From AP-15 sp963733945 (GTDB taxonomy: Bacteria; Pseudomonadota; Alphaproteobacteria; ATCC43930; CGMCC-115725), in NCBI GenBank assembly GCA_963733945.1, contig CAVTFD010000018.1:1-64000 (forward strand): a stretch of DNA of 64,000 nucleotides, in the 5' to 3' direction. Made by a program: the position numbers and the translations under genes. Positions 17,607-25,917 of the stretch are shown piece by piece; the first letter of the stretch is position 1, and each line of letters begins with the position of its first letter. Below the pieces are notes generated by a model that did not search any database, was not told the origin of the DNA, and was given only the letters and a program-made list of their open reading frames with translations.

Positions 17607-18602
17607 TCAGTTGCCGGGGCTGCTCGCCACCCGGCCATAAAGCCAATCTTCGAGCAGCCGGCGGGCGATCGAATCGTGCCGCGGCAGGCGAAACGTATCG
17701 TCGTCGACATGCGAAAGCAGCCAGCCGCGCTCGAACCAGCGTGCGTCCTCGAGCTCGCCGAGATCGACGGTGATCTCGGTCGTCAGCGCGTGCGCGTGAA
17801 ACCCCAGCATGATGTTGGCCGGGAATGGCCAGGGCTGCGAGGAGTGGTAATCGACGGCGCCGACCTCGATGCCGCTCTCCTCGCGCACCTCGCGCGCAAC
17901 CGCGTCTTCGAGGCTCTCGCCCGGTTCGACAAAGCCGGCCAAGGTCGAATACATCCCGGGCGGGAAATGCCGGGAGCGGCCCATCAGCGCGCTCTCGCCG
18001 TGCGTTACCAACATTATGACGGCGGGGTCGGTGCGCGGAAAATGCATCGTGTTGCAGGCGGGATCTGTGCAGCGGCGCATATGCCCCGCCTCCTCGCTGC
18101 GGGTCGGACTGCCGCATAGGCCGCAAAAGCGGTGGCGGGCGTGCCAGAACAAGATCGCGCGGGCCAGCGCCAACAGCGATGCCTCGCGCCGGTCGAGCCG
18201 CCCGCCCAATTGCCGCAGATCGGCAAAGCGCGCCGACGCGGCCTCGATGCCGCTCGCCGCCAGCGCCGGCGAGTGCAGCATGTCGAGCGGCGCCTCGACC
18301 GGCGACAGGTCGAGCGCGAAATGCGCCCGCTCCTCGACGACGCCGATAAAAACGATTTCGCCCCGGGCCAGCCGCTCTTCGGCGGCCGCGCCGTCGGCAG
18401 TCAGCGGGGCCAAACCGCCCCAGCCCAGCACCACCGCGCGCGGTTCGCCGCCGTCGATCTCGATGATCAGATTCTGGTTGCGCCAGACCGGGATGAACAG
18501 GCTCGCGGGATCAGCGATACGTTCGACGATCCAACCGCTGTCGCGGCGGCGCAATCCCGCCCGCTCGAAGCCGGGCGCCGCATAGTAATTGTGTGCTCTC
18601 AT
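17607..18602 (-). CDS. nudC: NADH/NAD-capped RNA pyrophosphatase NudC
   Basis: The 331-residue protein has NUDIX-like and zinc ribbon domains followed by a Nudix hydrolase. Zinc ligands are CGLCG and CTDPACN (about residues 160-185). The Nudix box reads GFVEPGESLEDAVAREV/REESGIEV (about residues 218-242), with all catalytic Glu residues. The SQPWPFP motif that follows (about residue 255) is specific to NADH pyrophosphatases. It cleaves NADH and NAD caps on RNA to NMN and AMP ends. The start MRAHNYYAAPGFERAG is preferred over an extension of nine codons. It converges on the EmrB gene with a 26-base gap. Confidence 0.95.
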   Translation of the reverse strand: MRAHNYYAAPGFERAGLRRRDSGWIVERIADPASLFIPVWRNQNLIIEIDGGEPRAVVLGWGGLAPLTADGAAAEERLARGEIVFIGVVEERAHFALDLSPVEAPLDMLHSPALAASGIEAASARFADLRQLGGRLDRREASLLALARAILFWHARHRFCGLCGSPTRSEEAGHMRRCTDPACNTMHFPRTDPAVIMLVTHGESALMGRSRHFPPGMYSTLAGFVEPGESLEDAVAREVREESGIEVGAVDYHSSQPWPFPANIMLGFHAHALTTEITVDLGELEDARWFERGWLLSHVDDDTFRLPRHDSIARRLLEDWLYGRVASSPGN

Positions 18603-18922
18603 GCGCGCCGACCTTCGCACATCCCCCAACCACGCGGCAAGCGGAGCCGGCCAGCCGCGTCGCAGTCACAATTTCTGCTTCCGATCGTTACCGGCCACTT
18701 GCCTCATCCCTCTCGACGGCCGGTCATGCCATTGCCTATGGGTGGCTCCCCGGTTGCGAACAGTGTCTCCCTACCCCTGATCCGCTCCCGCGTAGCGCGG
18801 AGCGGCGGGCATCTGGTGATCAGCCGACGCCAATCCACCAATGCCGTTATCTCATTCTCGTGTTGATACTGTCGTCCCTCTGTTAACATAAATCCTGCAA
18901 AAAAGCTCTGGGGGTGTGTCTG
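18603..18922. other. Intergenic region with a possible promoter for the GTPase operon
   Basis: No gene here. TTGATA near 18,861 followed after about 18 bases by CATAAA near 18,885 resembles a sigma70 promoter in front of the GTPase-like gene, and a GC-rich hairpin-like GATCCGCTCCCGCGTAGCGCGGAGCGG lies near 18,779. The promoter is weakly supported. Confidence 0.3.
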
Positions 18923-19753
18923 ATGGCGGGTAAGCGGACGTGGTTCAAATGGCCAGGTCGAATCGCCCAAGAACTGAACGGCGTTTCCGGCATCGCCGCT
19001 ATAGGCGGTACCGCAATCGGCGCAGGCGGCCTGACCTTCCTCGCGGGAACTGCGGCTGTACTGATGACAGGAGGAGGCGCTTTAGTCCTTGCGGGTGCCG
19101 TAGGCTATGCTGTCGTTAAGGGACTACCCGCCCGTGCAACTCACGCCCAGGACCTTGCGGGTCAGCAGCTACGGCTGGTACAACTCGAAAACATTGACCC
19201 CCCGATTCGTACCCTCGCCGTCATTGGTCCTGAACTAGCGGGCAAGACAACACTGAAAAATCGCCTAGCATTTATCGGTTCGAAGCCGACCAGAACTCAG
19301 CAAATCACCGCATATATAACACCACTCCCCGCAACACCTGTAAAGTACATTGCCATTTTAGATGGTGGTGGAGAGGTTTTTTCACAACAGTTCCGAATAG
19401 CAGAACTATGTGACTGCCTGTGCATTGTCCTTGATCATAACCCCTCGGATTCTGATCATACGATTATCCCAACTCGCCTCTCTCAACACAAGGCGTTCCT
19501 AGAGCAGGTACGCCATCATTTAGATAACACCAATGCATCACAAAAGCTTAAGATTAAACTTTTGATAAACAAGCATGACCTTTGGAAACTTGATACGGCT
19601 GATCGACAGGCACAACTTCGTGATCTGTGTGAAGGTGAATTAAAAATTTGGCGTGATAGCAAGCGGGGTGGAGAAATCGATTTTAGTCCGCATTCGAATA
19701 ATATACCGCTCGATGTGGCCAACTTTGTGGAATTTTTAAAAGGCTTGCCATGA
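18923..19753 (+). CDS. P-loop GTPase-like protein with N-terminal hydrophobic region (unknown family)
   Basis: A 276-residue protein. Residues 20-68 are Gly/Ala-rich and hydrophobic and could form a membrane hairpin. A GTPase-like domain follows: P-loop GPELAGKT (102-109), a Thr-containing switch-I-like TQQITAYITP (125-134), Walker B/G3 DGGG (147-150) after a hydrophobic strand, and G4 NKHD (216-219) in a LLINKHDLW context. These are seen directly; GTP hydrolysis is inferred. The arrangement recalls small Ras-like or Era-like GTPases attached to membranes. ATG 18,923 has GGGGG 10 bases upstream; a GTG three codons earlier is possible. It overlaps the next gene by ATGA, so the pair is an operon. 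The DNA is more AT-rich than its surroundings, a sign of transfer. Confidence 0.75.
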   Translation: MAGKRTWFKWPGRIAQELNGVSGIAAIGGTAIGAGGLTFLAGTAAVLMTGGGALVLAGAVGYAVVKGLPARATHAQDLAGQQLRLVQLENIDPPIRTLAVIGPELAGKTTLKNRLAFIGSKPTRTQQITAYITPLPATPVKYIAILDGGGEVFSQQFRIAELCDCLCIVLDHNPSDSDHTIIPTRLSQHKAFLEQVRHHLDNTNASQKLKIKLLINKHDLWKLDTADRQAQLRDLCEGELKIWRDSKRGGEIDFSPHSNNIPLDVANFVEFLKGLP

Positions 19754-20289
19754 TCGAGAACGCTGTCTTACTTGATTTACCAATCGAATTCGTGCTGGTT
19801 GGTCCTGTTTGTGGACAAGATAGGATACTCATTAAAAGTCGACACGCAGGATTAGATTTGGTCGGGGTGGCAGCGAGCGATAATGAATTTGACCCGCCCA
19901 AGGTAGATTGGCTATCGGTCCTTATTTTTGGAACCCCTAGGCTAAACTTAATACACGGTAGCCCAATATCAGACTTATTCTCGGATACTGATTCTAGAAA
20001 ATCAAGATTCAAATTTTCCTGGAAGGGATTTGCCACACGCGGCGGGTATGATCGAATACACAAGACGCTGGAGCTTCGTTCTGTCGATTTACATAATGCC
20101 TTAAAAGATAACGACCCCAGGTTGATAGAAATAGTCATAGCCCCTATAATTCTTCTTTGCGTTGACGCGAATGAAAGGCTTCGCCGCCGGCGCCGGCTTT
20201 TCATACTTCTGGTCCTGGCATATGGTGCCGTTGGCGCACTGAGTTTCGTGGGACTTACTGTCAGGCAATTTTTTCACGTAGCTTTCTGA
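19750..20289 (+). CDS. Tail-anchored partner of the GTPase-like protein (unknown family)
   Basis: A 179-residue protein with no family I recognise. About 145 mostly soluble residues rich in beta-like segments (IEFVLVGPVCGQDRILI, VDWLSVLIFGTPRLN) precede a basic RLRRRRRL cluster. A single hydrophobic helix, FILLVLAYGAVGALSFVGLTV (about 150-171), and a short tail follow. The positive-inside rule puts the soluble domain in the cytoplasm, where it could meet the GTPase-like product encoded immediately upstream with a 4-base overlap. Codon use is as AT-rich as the partner's. Together they look like a transferred two-gene cassette; defence, stress or trafficking roles are all speculation. Confidence 0.65.
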   Translation: MIENAVLLDLPIEFVLVGPVCGQDRILIKSRHAGLDLVGVAASDNEFDPPKVDWLSVLIFGTPRLNLIHGSPISDLFSDTDSRKSRFKFSWKGFATRGGYDRIHKTLELRSVDLHNALKDNDPRLIEIVIAPIILLCVDANERLRRRRRLFILLVLAYGAVGALSFVGLTVRQFFHVAF

Positions 20290-20479
20290 GTGGGTTTGTT
20301 CGTCTACGCGTTAGACGATGCTGACAATTTGCAGCTTCCTTCGGATCCCTGACAGATTCTCTGGATTGACCGTCGTCAAGGACGGTCCGGAATTGGCGCA
20401 AAGGACCTATCGGAACGCGAGCGGGGACGATCCGTAGCCGAAATTTGAGCGGTTTGCACTGCCTCTCTCGGGCCTGGCG

Positions 20480-21733
20480 TCACAGGGCGGCGAGGCGGCG
20501 TTCGAGATAGGCGCGCTCGACGGCGTTGGCGGTCAGGGCGAGGGCGCGGCGGTAGGCCTCGGCAGCCGCCGGGCGCGAGCCCAGCCGGCGCAGCAGGTCG
20601 GCGCGCGCGGCGTGGAACAGATGATACTGATCGAGCGCCCCCGAGCCGCCGAATCCATCGATCAAGGTCAGGCCGGATTGCGCGCCTTCGCTCATGCCGA
20701 TGGCAACGGCGCGGTTCAGCAGCACCACGGGGCTCGGATCGATGCGGCAGAGCTCGCCATAGAGGGCGGCGATCTGTGGCCAGTCGGTTGTCTCGGCCGT
20801 CGCGGCCTCGGCGTGAACCGCGGCAATCGCCGCCTGCAGCTGGTAGGGTCCGATCCGCCCGCACCGCAATGCCGCTTCTACGACTGCCAGCCCTTCGGTT
20901 ATCTGCTCGCGATCCCACAGCGAGCGGTCCTGCTCTTCGAGCGTCACCAGCAAACCCGCTCCGTCGACGCGGGCATGGCGACGCGAATCGTGCAGCAGCA
21001 TCAGCGCGAGCAGGCCAAGGCTTTCCGGCTCCGCGGGGTCGATTTCGCACAGCACCCGGCCGAGACGAATGGCCTCGGAACACAGCTCGCGGCGGATCAA
21101 AGCCTCGCCCGAGGTCGCGACATAACCTTCGTTGAAGATTAGATAGATCACTGCCTGCGCTGCAGCCCGGCGCGCGGGCAGCGCCGCCGCGGCCGGCACC
21201 TCGTAGGGGATCCGCGCCTCCTGGATCTTGCGTTTGGCCCGTACCAGCCGCTGCGCCAAAGTCGGCTCGGGAACGAGGAAGGCGCGGGCGATCTCGCCGG
21301 TTGTCAGGCCGCCGAGCGTGCGCAAGGTGAGAGCGATTTGCGCCTCGCGATTGAGCGCGGGATGGCAGCAGGTAAAGATCAGACTCAAACGGTCGTCGGG
21401 AAGTGAGGAAAGCTCGCCATCGGGATAGGGGGGCTCCTCGATCGTCTCGGGCATGACCTCCTGCTCCAACACAGCTTGCGTTTTACGCCGGACGCGCTCG
21501 CGCCGCTGCGCGTCGATCAGCTTGCGCCACGCCGCAGTCGCGATCCACGCGGCCGGATTTTGCGGAATGTCCGACCTCGCCCAAACAGCGAGGGCCGCTG
21601 CAAAGGCCTCCTGCATCGCCTCCTCGGCGCGATCGAACGAGCGGCAGCGCCGGATCAGCCCGGCGATGATCCGCCCGTACTCGCGGCGAAACACCGCCTC
21701 CGCCGCAGCGCGAATGTCGGCGCGCTGCGGCAT
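20480..21733 (-). CDS. ECF42-type RNA polymerase sigma factor (DUF6596)
   Basis: The 417-residue sigma factor starts at MPQRADIRAAAEAVFRREYGRII. Sigma region 2 (DRAEEAMQEAFAAALAVW) and region 4 (GLTTGEIARAFLVPEPTLAQRLVRAKRKI) are followed by the long C-terminal DUF6596/TPR-like extension (YLIFNEGYVA, LLLHDSRRHARVD, YQLQAAIAAVHAEA, VVLLNRAVAI). This is the ECF42 group, usually encoded with DGPF/YCII proteins, as here, and lacking a classical anti-sigma factor. The family's extension is thought to regulate activity. It would direct transcription of the linked DGPF genes. The upstream in-frame extension runs into the palindromic repeat and is excluded. Confidence 0.9.
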   Translation of the reverse strand: MPQRADIRAAAEAVFRREYGRIIAGLIRRCRSFDRAEEAMQEAFAAALAVWARSDIPQNPAAWIATAAWRKLIDAQRRERVRRKTQAVLEQEVMPETIEEPPYPDGELSSLPDDRLSLIFTCCHPALNREAQIALTLRTLGGLTTGEIARAFLVPEPTLAQRLVRAKRKIQEARIPYEVPAAAALPARRAAAQAVIYLIFNEGYVATSGEALIRRELCSEAIRLGRVLCEIDPAEPESLGLLALMLLHDSRRHARVDGAGLLVTLEEQDRSLWDREQITEGLAVVEAALRCGRIGPYQLQAAIAAVHAEAATAETTDWPQIAALYGELCRIDPSPVVLLNRAVAIGMSEGAQSGLTLIDGFGGSGALDQYHLFHAARADLLRRLGSRPAAAEAYRRALALTANAVERAYLERRLAAL

Positions 21734-21810
21734 CTGCGCTCGCAGGCTTAACGTCTGATCAGAAATGAACCTCTCCAAATCAGGACCTTCCACACAGGAC
21801 TCGATGTCAG

Positions 21811-21928
21811 CGAGATTGCTTCGCGGAGCCTGTCCTCGGGCCGGCCTTCGGCCGGACCCGTGGGCTCGCAATGACGCCTAACAGATAAGTTGTCATTGCG
21901 AGGAGCGGAGCGACGAAGCAATCTCGCG
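21811..21928. repeat. Paired inverted repeat (CGAGATTGCTTCG...GCAATGAC / GTCATTGCGAG...GAAGCAATCTCG)
   Basis: Left and right arms of about 35 bases are near-perfect inverses around a central region with its own GGCCGGCCTTCGGCCGG hairpin. The same family occurs at 37,348. It lies between the sigma factor gene and the DGPF gene and can form a long stem. Confidence 0.8.
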
Positions 21929-21936
21929 ACCGGCTC

Positions 21937-22302
21937 TTACCGCGGCGGCAGCCTCATGATCGGGCGGATCTCGATGCACCCGTCGCCGCCCTTGCACGCC
22001 GTCGGGATCTTTGCGGCCCACCAGATCGCCTCGTCGAGATCCGCGCAATCAAGGATGTAGTAGCCGGCGAGCTGCTCCTTGGTTTCGGCAAACGGCCCGT
22101 CCAGGATCAGCGGTTTGCCGTTTTCCGTCCGGATCGTGGTCGCGGTGGCGGTCGGGTGCAACGGCTCGGCTCCAAGGAAGATCCCTTTCTTCTTGGTTTC
22201 GTCCATGACCGCCCAATGCGCTGCTATCAACTTCGCCCTGTCAGCGGCGCTGGCCTCGGCCATCTCGGCTTCGCGGCTGTAAATCAGGAACATGTAGCGC
22301 AT
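21937..22302 (-). CDS. YCII/DGPF-domain protein
   Basis: The 121-residue protein begins MRYMFLIYSREAEMAE and carries the motif DGPFAETKEQLAGYYILDC (about residues 68-86) that names the family, followed by EAIWWAAKIP. It ends with a CIEIRPIM strand typical of the dimeric alpha/beta-barrel fold. DGPF proteins are the regular genomic partners of ECF42 sigma factors. Enzymatic activity is not established. It is transcribed with the sigma factor gene downstream and the GST upstream. Confidence 0.9.
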   Translation of the reverse strand: MRYMFLIYSREAEMAEASAADRAKLIAAHWAVMDETKKKGIFLGAEPLHPTATATTIRTENGKPLILDGPFAETKEQLAGYYILDCADLDEAIWWAAKIPTACKGGDGCIEIRPIMRLPPR

Positions 22303-22330
22303 GGCTGTTTCCCTTCTGGTGAGGCGGCTC

Positions 22331-22972
22331 TCACAAGGAGCGATGGGGAAAGGGTGGGGGGATCGTTTCTTGCACGCTCGGTCGCGCCATATGACGTTGG
22401 AAATACGCGTCGAGGCTCGCGGACCGCTTCAGCATCGCCGCGCTCTCCGGCGTCTTGTTAAGGTAATAGAGGATCGGCAACAGGTTGATGTCGGCGAGGG
22501 TGAACGTATCGCCGGCCAGATAGCCGGTGGCGGCGACAGCGCGGTCGAGCATCGCAAATTGCGATTCCATGCCCGGCAGCGCCGCCTCGATCCGTGCGCG
22601 GTCGGGGCTGTCGTCCGGTGTGCCGGGGAACAGATAGGCGCCAAAATACCGGCGGATCGCCAACGGATCGACATGCGTGTTGACGATGGAGATCCACTGT
22701 TCGGTGCGTGCGCCGCCGACCGGATCCTGCGGCACCAAAAGAGGACCGTCGAACGCGTGATCGATGTAGAAGCAGATCGCCCGCGACTCGGCGAGAGTGA
22801 CGTCGCCGTGCCGCATCGCCGGAATCTTGCCGACGGGATGGATCGCGTCGATCTCGGGACTGTGCGGTAGTGCCGGAAGAAGGGTGTAAGGCACGCCCTT
22901 CTCACCGCAGGCGATGCGCGTGACCCAGACATAGTTGCTCTGCGGTGCGCCGATGATCTGAAGCTCGGGCAT
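22331..22972 (-). CDS. Glutathione S-transferase
   Basis: The 213-residue protein has an N-terminal thioredoxin-like domain (QIIGAPQSNYVWVTRIACGEKGVPY; HPVGKIPAMRHGDVTLAESRAICFYID, including cis-Pro and the glutathione-gamma-Glu-binding E-S pair). The all-helical C-domain (VAATGYLAGDTFTLADINLLPILYYL) contains the N-capping Thr/Asp motif. It conjugates or reduces electrophiles with glutathione. It lies between two DGPF genes in the ECF42 cluster, 28 and 35 bases from its neighbours, which suggests the sigma regulon handles an electrophile or oxidant stress. Confidence 0.92.
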   Translation of the reverse strand: MPELQIIGAPQSNYVWVTRIACGEKGVPYTLLPALPHSPEIDAIHPVGKIPAMRHGDVTLAESRAICFYIDHAFDGPLLVPQDPVGGARTEQWISIVNTHVDPLAIRRYFGAYLFPGTPDDSPDRARIEAALPGMESQFAMLDRAVAATGYLAGDTFTLADINLLPILYYLNKTPESAAMLKRSASLDAYFQRHMARPSVQETIPPPFPHRSL

Positions 22973-23007
22973 GGCTACACTCCTCGCTGGTTGGCTGTAG
23001 GCAACGC

Positions 23008-23358
23008 CTACATCGGGTCGATCTGACGAACTTCGATCGAGCCGCCGTATTTGAAATGCGGGCAGCTTTCGGCGATATGGCAGGCTTCCTTATAGTCCCC
23101 GGCGGTGATCAGGAAAAATCCACCGAGCAACTCCTTGCTCTCGGCATAGGGGCCGTCGGTGACCATGATTCGCCCGCCAGCCGCACGCATCGCCCGTCCG
23201 GGGTCGTTGGTCAGTTTTTCGCCGGCCTTGAGACGCCCTTCCGAGCGGAGCCGGTCGCCCCAGCCGATATACTCTTTGGTGATGGCTGAGGCCTGCTCCG
23301 GCGGGAGCACGGGCGGCGGGCCCGCGGGGCGGTGCAGCAACAAAATGAAATCAGCCAT
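23008..23358 (-). CDS. YCII/DGPF-domain protein (second copy)
   Basis: The 116-residue protein shows DGPYAESKELLGGFFLITAGDYKEACHIAESCPHFKYGGSIEVRQI, a slightly divergent DGPF motif (DGPY), and a usual N-terminal strand MADFILLLHRPAG. It is the first gene of the DGPF-GST-DGPF-sigma cluster. Distinct from the first DGPF protein, it probably arose by old duplication. Confidence 0.88.
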   Translation of the reverse strand: MADFILLLHRPAGPPPVLPPEQASAITKEYIGWGDRLRSEGRLKAGEKLTNDPGRAMRAAGGRIMVTDGPYAESKELLGGFFLITAGDYKEACHIAESCPHFKYGGSIEVRQIDPM

Positions 23359-23550
23359 CGCTTACCTCCTGTGTCGGGCGCGGGCGCCATCGCCCCGCCT
23401 GTCGATACGACGTTCGGAGGAGGTAAAAATCGACAGCGCGGGGGATTTTTGTGCGCTCAACGTGGACGCTACTCGCGGGATGTCGCAACGCGCGGTGCTC
23501 GGGCCCGTGCGGGGAGCTTGCCCCAGGGTCGGCGGCAGCTGATATTGTGC

Positions 23551-23651
23551 GTGGGAGCCCGGAGGCGGACAGGCCTCTCGCCAACCCGGTCAGGTCCGGA
23601 AGGAAGCAGCCGTAACGAGTGCCGGCCTGGGTCGTTCACCCGGTCTCCCAC
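23551..23651 (+). ncRNA. ffs: Bacterial small signal recognition particle RNA (4.5S)
   Basis: The conserved SRP apical domain is present: GGTCAGGTCCGGAAGGAAGC with the GGAA tetraloop side and asymmetrical internal loops, at about 23,589-23,610. The 5' end GTGGGAGCCCGG pairs with the 3' end CCGGTCTCCCAC to close a roughly 100-nt hairpin, the size of the short alphaproteobacterial form. It binds Ffh for co-translational targeting. Location just upstream of dnaX is the usual alphaproteobacterial order. Confidence 0.95.
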
Positions 23652-23698
23652 CATCCGGTTTTGGTAGATGAGCTAGCAGCGGGGTCACGGGGCGGAGG

Positions 23699-25579
23699 AT
23701 GCCAGAAGACGCAAAATCAGCCCCGCAGCAGACACACACCGTGATCAGTGATCTCGGCGGCGCAATCGAACTCAGCGCGACTACTACCACAGCCTCGCCG
23801 ATCCAAGCTGAAGTCAAGCCATATCGTGTTCTCGCCCGCAAATACCGGCCGCAGAGCTTCGCCGAGCTGATCGGGCAGGAGGCGATGGTACGCACCCTGT
23901 CGAATGCGATCGCGACGGGGCGGGTCGCGCATGCCTTTATCCTGACCGGCGTACGCGGGGTCGGCAAGACGACCACCGCCCGAATCATTGCGCGCGCCTT
24001 GAATTGCGTCGGCAAGGATGGCGCCGGCGGGCCGACGATCGAGCCGTGCGGCGAATGCGTGCATTGCCGGGCCATCGCCGAGGACCGCCATATCGACGTG
24101 ATCGAGATGGACGCGGCCTCGCGCACTGGCGTCGACGACATCCGAGAACTGACCGATGGGGTGCGCTACCGGCCGGTCTCGGCGCGCTACAAGGTCTACA
24201 TCATCGACGAAGTGCACATGCTCTCGAAAAACGCCTTCAACGCCTTGTTGAAGACGCTCGAAGAGCCGCCGCCCGCCGTGATCTTCGTGTTCGCGACGAC
24301 CGAAATCCACAAGGTGCCGGTGACCGTATTGTCGCGCTGCCAGCGGTTTTCGCTGCGCCGGGTGCCGGTCGATCTTTTGGTGCAGCATTACCGCAGGGTC
24401 GCCGAGATGGAAGCGGTCGAGGCGGAACCCGCGGCATTGGCATTGATCGCCCGTGCCGCCGACGGCTCGGTGCGCGACGGGCTGTCGTTGCTCGACCAGG
24501 CGATCGCGCTATCGGGCGGACAGGTCGTTGAAGCGGCGGTGCGCGACATGCTCGGCGTCGCCGATCGCGGCCAGGTCTTCGACCTCCTCGAAAATGTGCT
24601 GCGCGGCGATGCGGCGGTGGCGCTGGCGCAGCTCGACCGGCTTTATAAGGAGGGCGCTGACCCGCTGTTGGTGCTGCAGGACCTGCTAGACCTCGGCCAT
24701 TTTCTGACCCGGGTCAAATTGGCGCCCGAGGCCGGTGCCGGCGATCCGATTGCCGAAGGCGACCGCGAGCGCGCTCGGCCGCTTGCCGAGAAACTGACGA
24801 TGTCGGCGCTCGCCCGTCTGTGGCAGATGCTGCTGAAGGGCCTGGACGAGGTGCAGACCGCGCCCTCGCCGATCCAGGCGGCGGAGATGGTTCTGGTGCG
24901 CCTCGCCTACGTGGCCGATCAGCCGGCGCCGGCTGAACTCGTGCGTTTGCTGCAAGACGGCGCCGCCGGCGCCGACCGCGCAGGCGCGTCCTCGCCAGCA
25001 CGCGCGGCGGCATCGACGCCGGCTGCGGCGCGGCCGATCGGCGGCGGCGCGTCGCCGGCTCGGGCCGATCCGCGCGAGTCGGCGGCGGCCAGGGAGATTA
25101 CCGCGCCGGCGCCGCCGGTGGCGGTCGCGACTGAACCGATGCCGCAGAGTTTTGCCGAGGTCCTGGCCTTGTTCGAAGAGCGGCGCGAGGCGGTGATGCG
25201 CTCACACCTCGTCTCGCATCTTCATCTCGTCCATTTCGAGCCGGGGCGGATCGAGTTCCGCCCGGCGGAGGGCGCGCCGCGCGACCTTGCCAACCGCTTG
25301 GCGCAACTCCTCAGCGAGTGGACCGGGACGCGTTGGCTAGTCGCGATCTCTGACGAGGAAGGCGAGCCGACCCTGCGCCAGCAGGAGGCCACCCACGATC
25401 GCGATCTGCGAAAAGAGGTCGCCAGCCACCCGTTGGTTCAGGCGGTTCTCGCAACCTTCCCCGGCGCCACGATCGCTGCGGTTCGCGAGCGCTTTGCCGC
25501 CTCGGCCGCCGAGCCGGAAGAGGTGCCGGACCAGGACGCGGACGCGGACGAAGTCAACCCAGACGAGGACGGTTCATGA
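23699..25579 (+). CDS. dnaX: DNA polymerase III subunit tau/gamma
   Basis: The 626-residue AAA+ clamp-loader ATPase has Walker A GVRGVGKT (84-91), a zinc module with four cysteines from ALNCVGKDG to CGECVHC (about 101-123), Walker B/DEVH in YIIDEVHMLS (about 165-174), and the sensor/Arg finger SRCQRFSLRR. Domain III helices are followed by an Ala/Pro-rich linker (about 420-480) and a C-terminal tau domain that contacts polymerase alpha and DnaB. An N-terminal extension of about 40 residues before PYRVLARKYRPQ is common in this class. It overlaps ybaB by ATGA. No obvious frameshift signal for making gamma was identified. Confidence 0.97.
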   Translation: MPEDAKSAPQQTHTVISDLGGAIELSATTTTASPIQAEVKPYRVLARKYRPQSFAELIGQEAMVRTLSNAIATGRVAHAFILTGVRGVGKTTTARIIARALNCVGKDGAGGPTIEPCGECVHCRAIAEDRHIDVIEMDAASRTGVDDIRELTDGVRYRPVSARYKVYIIDEVHMLSKNAFNALLKTLEEPPPAVIFVFATTEIHKVPVTVLSRCQRFSLRRVPVDLLVQHYRRVAEMEAVEAEPAALALIARAADGSVRDGLSLLDQAIALSGGQVVEAAVRDMLGVADRGQVFDLLENVLRGDAAVALAQLDRLYKEGADPLLVLQDLLDLGHFLTRVKLAPEAGAGDPIAEGDRERARPLAEKLTMSALARLWQMLLKGLDEVQTAPSPIQAAEMVLVRLAYVADQPAPAELVRLLQDGAAGADRAGASSPARAAASTPAAARPIGGGASPARADPRESAAAREITAPAPPVAVATEPMPQSFAEVLALFEERREAVMRSHLVSHLHLVHFEPGRIEFRPAEGAPRDLANRLAQLLSEWTGTRWLVAISDEEGEPTLRQQEATHDRDLRKEVASHPLVQAVLATFPGATIAAVRERFAASAAEPEEVPDQDADADEVNPDEDGS

Positions 25580-25899
25580 AAAACCTCGGCCAGCTAATGA
25601 AGCAGGCGCAGGCGATGCAGGAAAAGATGGCCGAGATGCAGGCCGCGCTTGAGATAGTCGAGATGACCGGCCTCGCCGGCGGCGGCCTGGTCGAACTGAC
25701 CTTGAACGGCAAAAGCGACGTCAAAAAAGTCAGGATCGACAAGTCCCTGCTCAACCCCGCGGACGTCGAGGTGCTGGAAGACCTGATCGTCGCCGCATTC
25801 GCCGATGCGCGGCGCAAGGTTGCCGCTCACGCCGAGGAAGAAATGCAGAAGCTGACCGGCGGGCTCCAGCTGCCGGGGGGCATGAAACTCCCATTCTGA
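25576..25899 (+). CDS. ybaB: YbaB/EbfC family nucleoid-associated protein
   Basis: The 107-residue protein matches the family: MKNLGQLMKQAQAMQEKMAEMQAAL (alpha 1), GLVELTLNGKSDVKKVRIDKSLL (beta sheet), VEVLEDLIVAAFADARRKV (alpha 2) and a KLTGGLQLPGGMKLPF tail. It binds DNA as a dimer. The ATG overlaps the dnaX stop, giving translational coupling in the usual dnaX-ybaB-recR order, here broken before recR. Confidence 0.96.
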   Translation: MKNLGQLMKQAQAMQEKMAEMQAALEIVEMTGLAGGGLVELTLNGKSDVKKVRIDKSLLNPADVEVLEDLIVAAFADARRKVAAHAEEEMQKLTGGLQLPGGMKLPF

Positions 25900-25917
25900 C
25901 CAACCGGCCGTGCGTCC

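Noticed and set aside
16486..18126. 546-codon minus-strand frame opposite the EmrB gene
   Set aside because: Antisense to EmrB and to the start of nudC's 3' region; no family motif, composition of a shadow frame.
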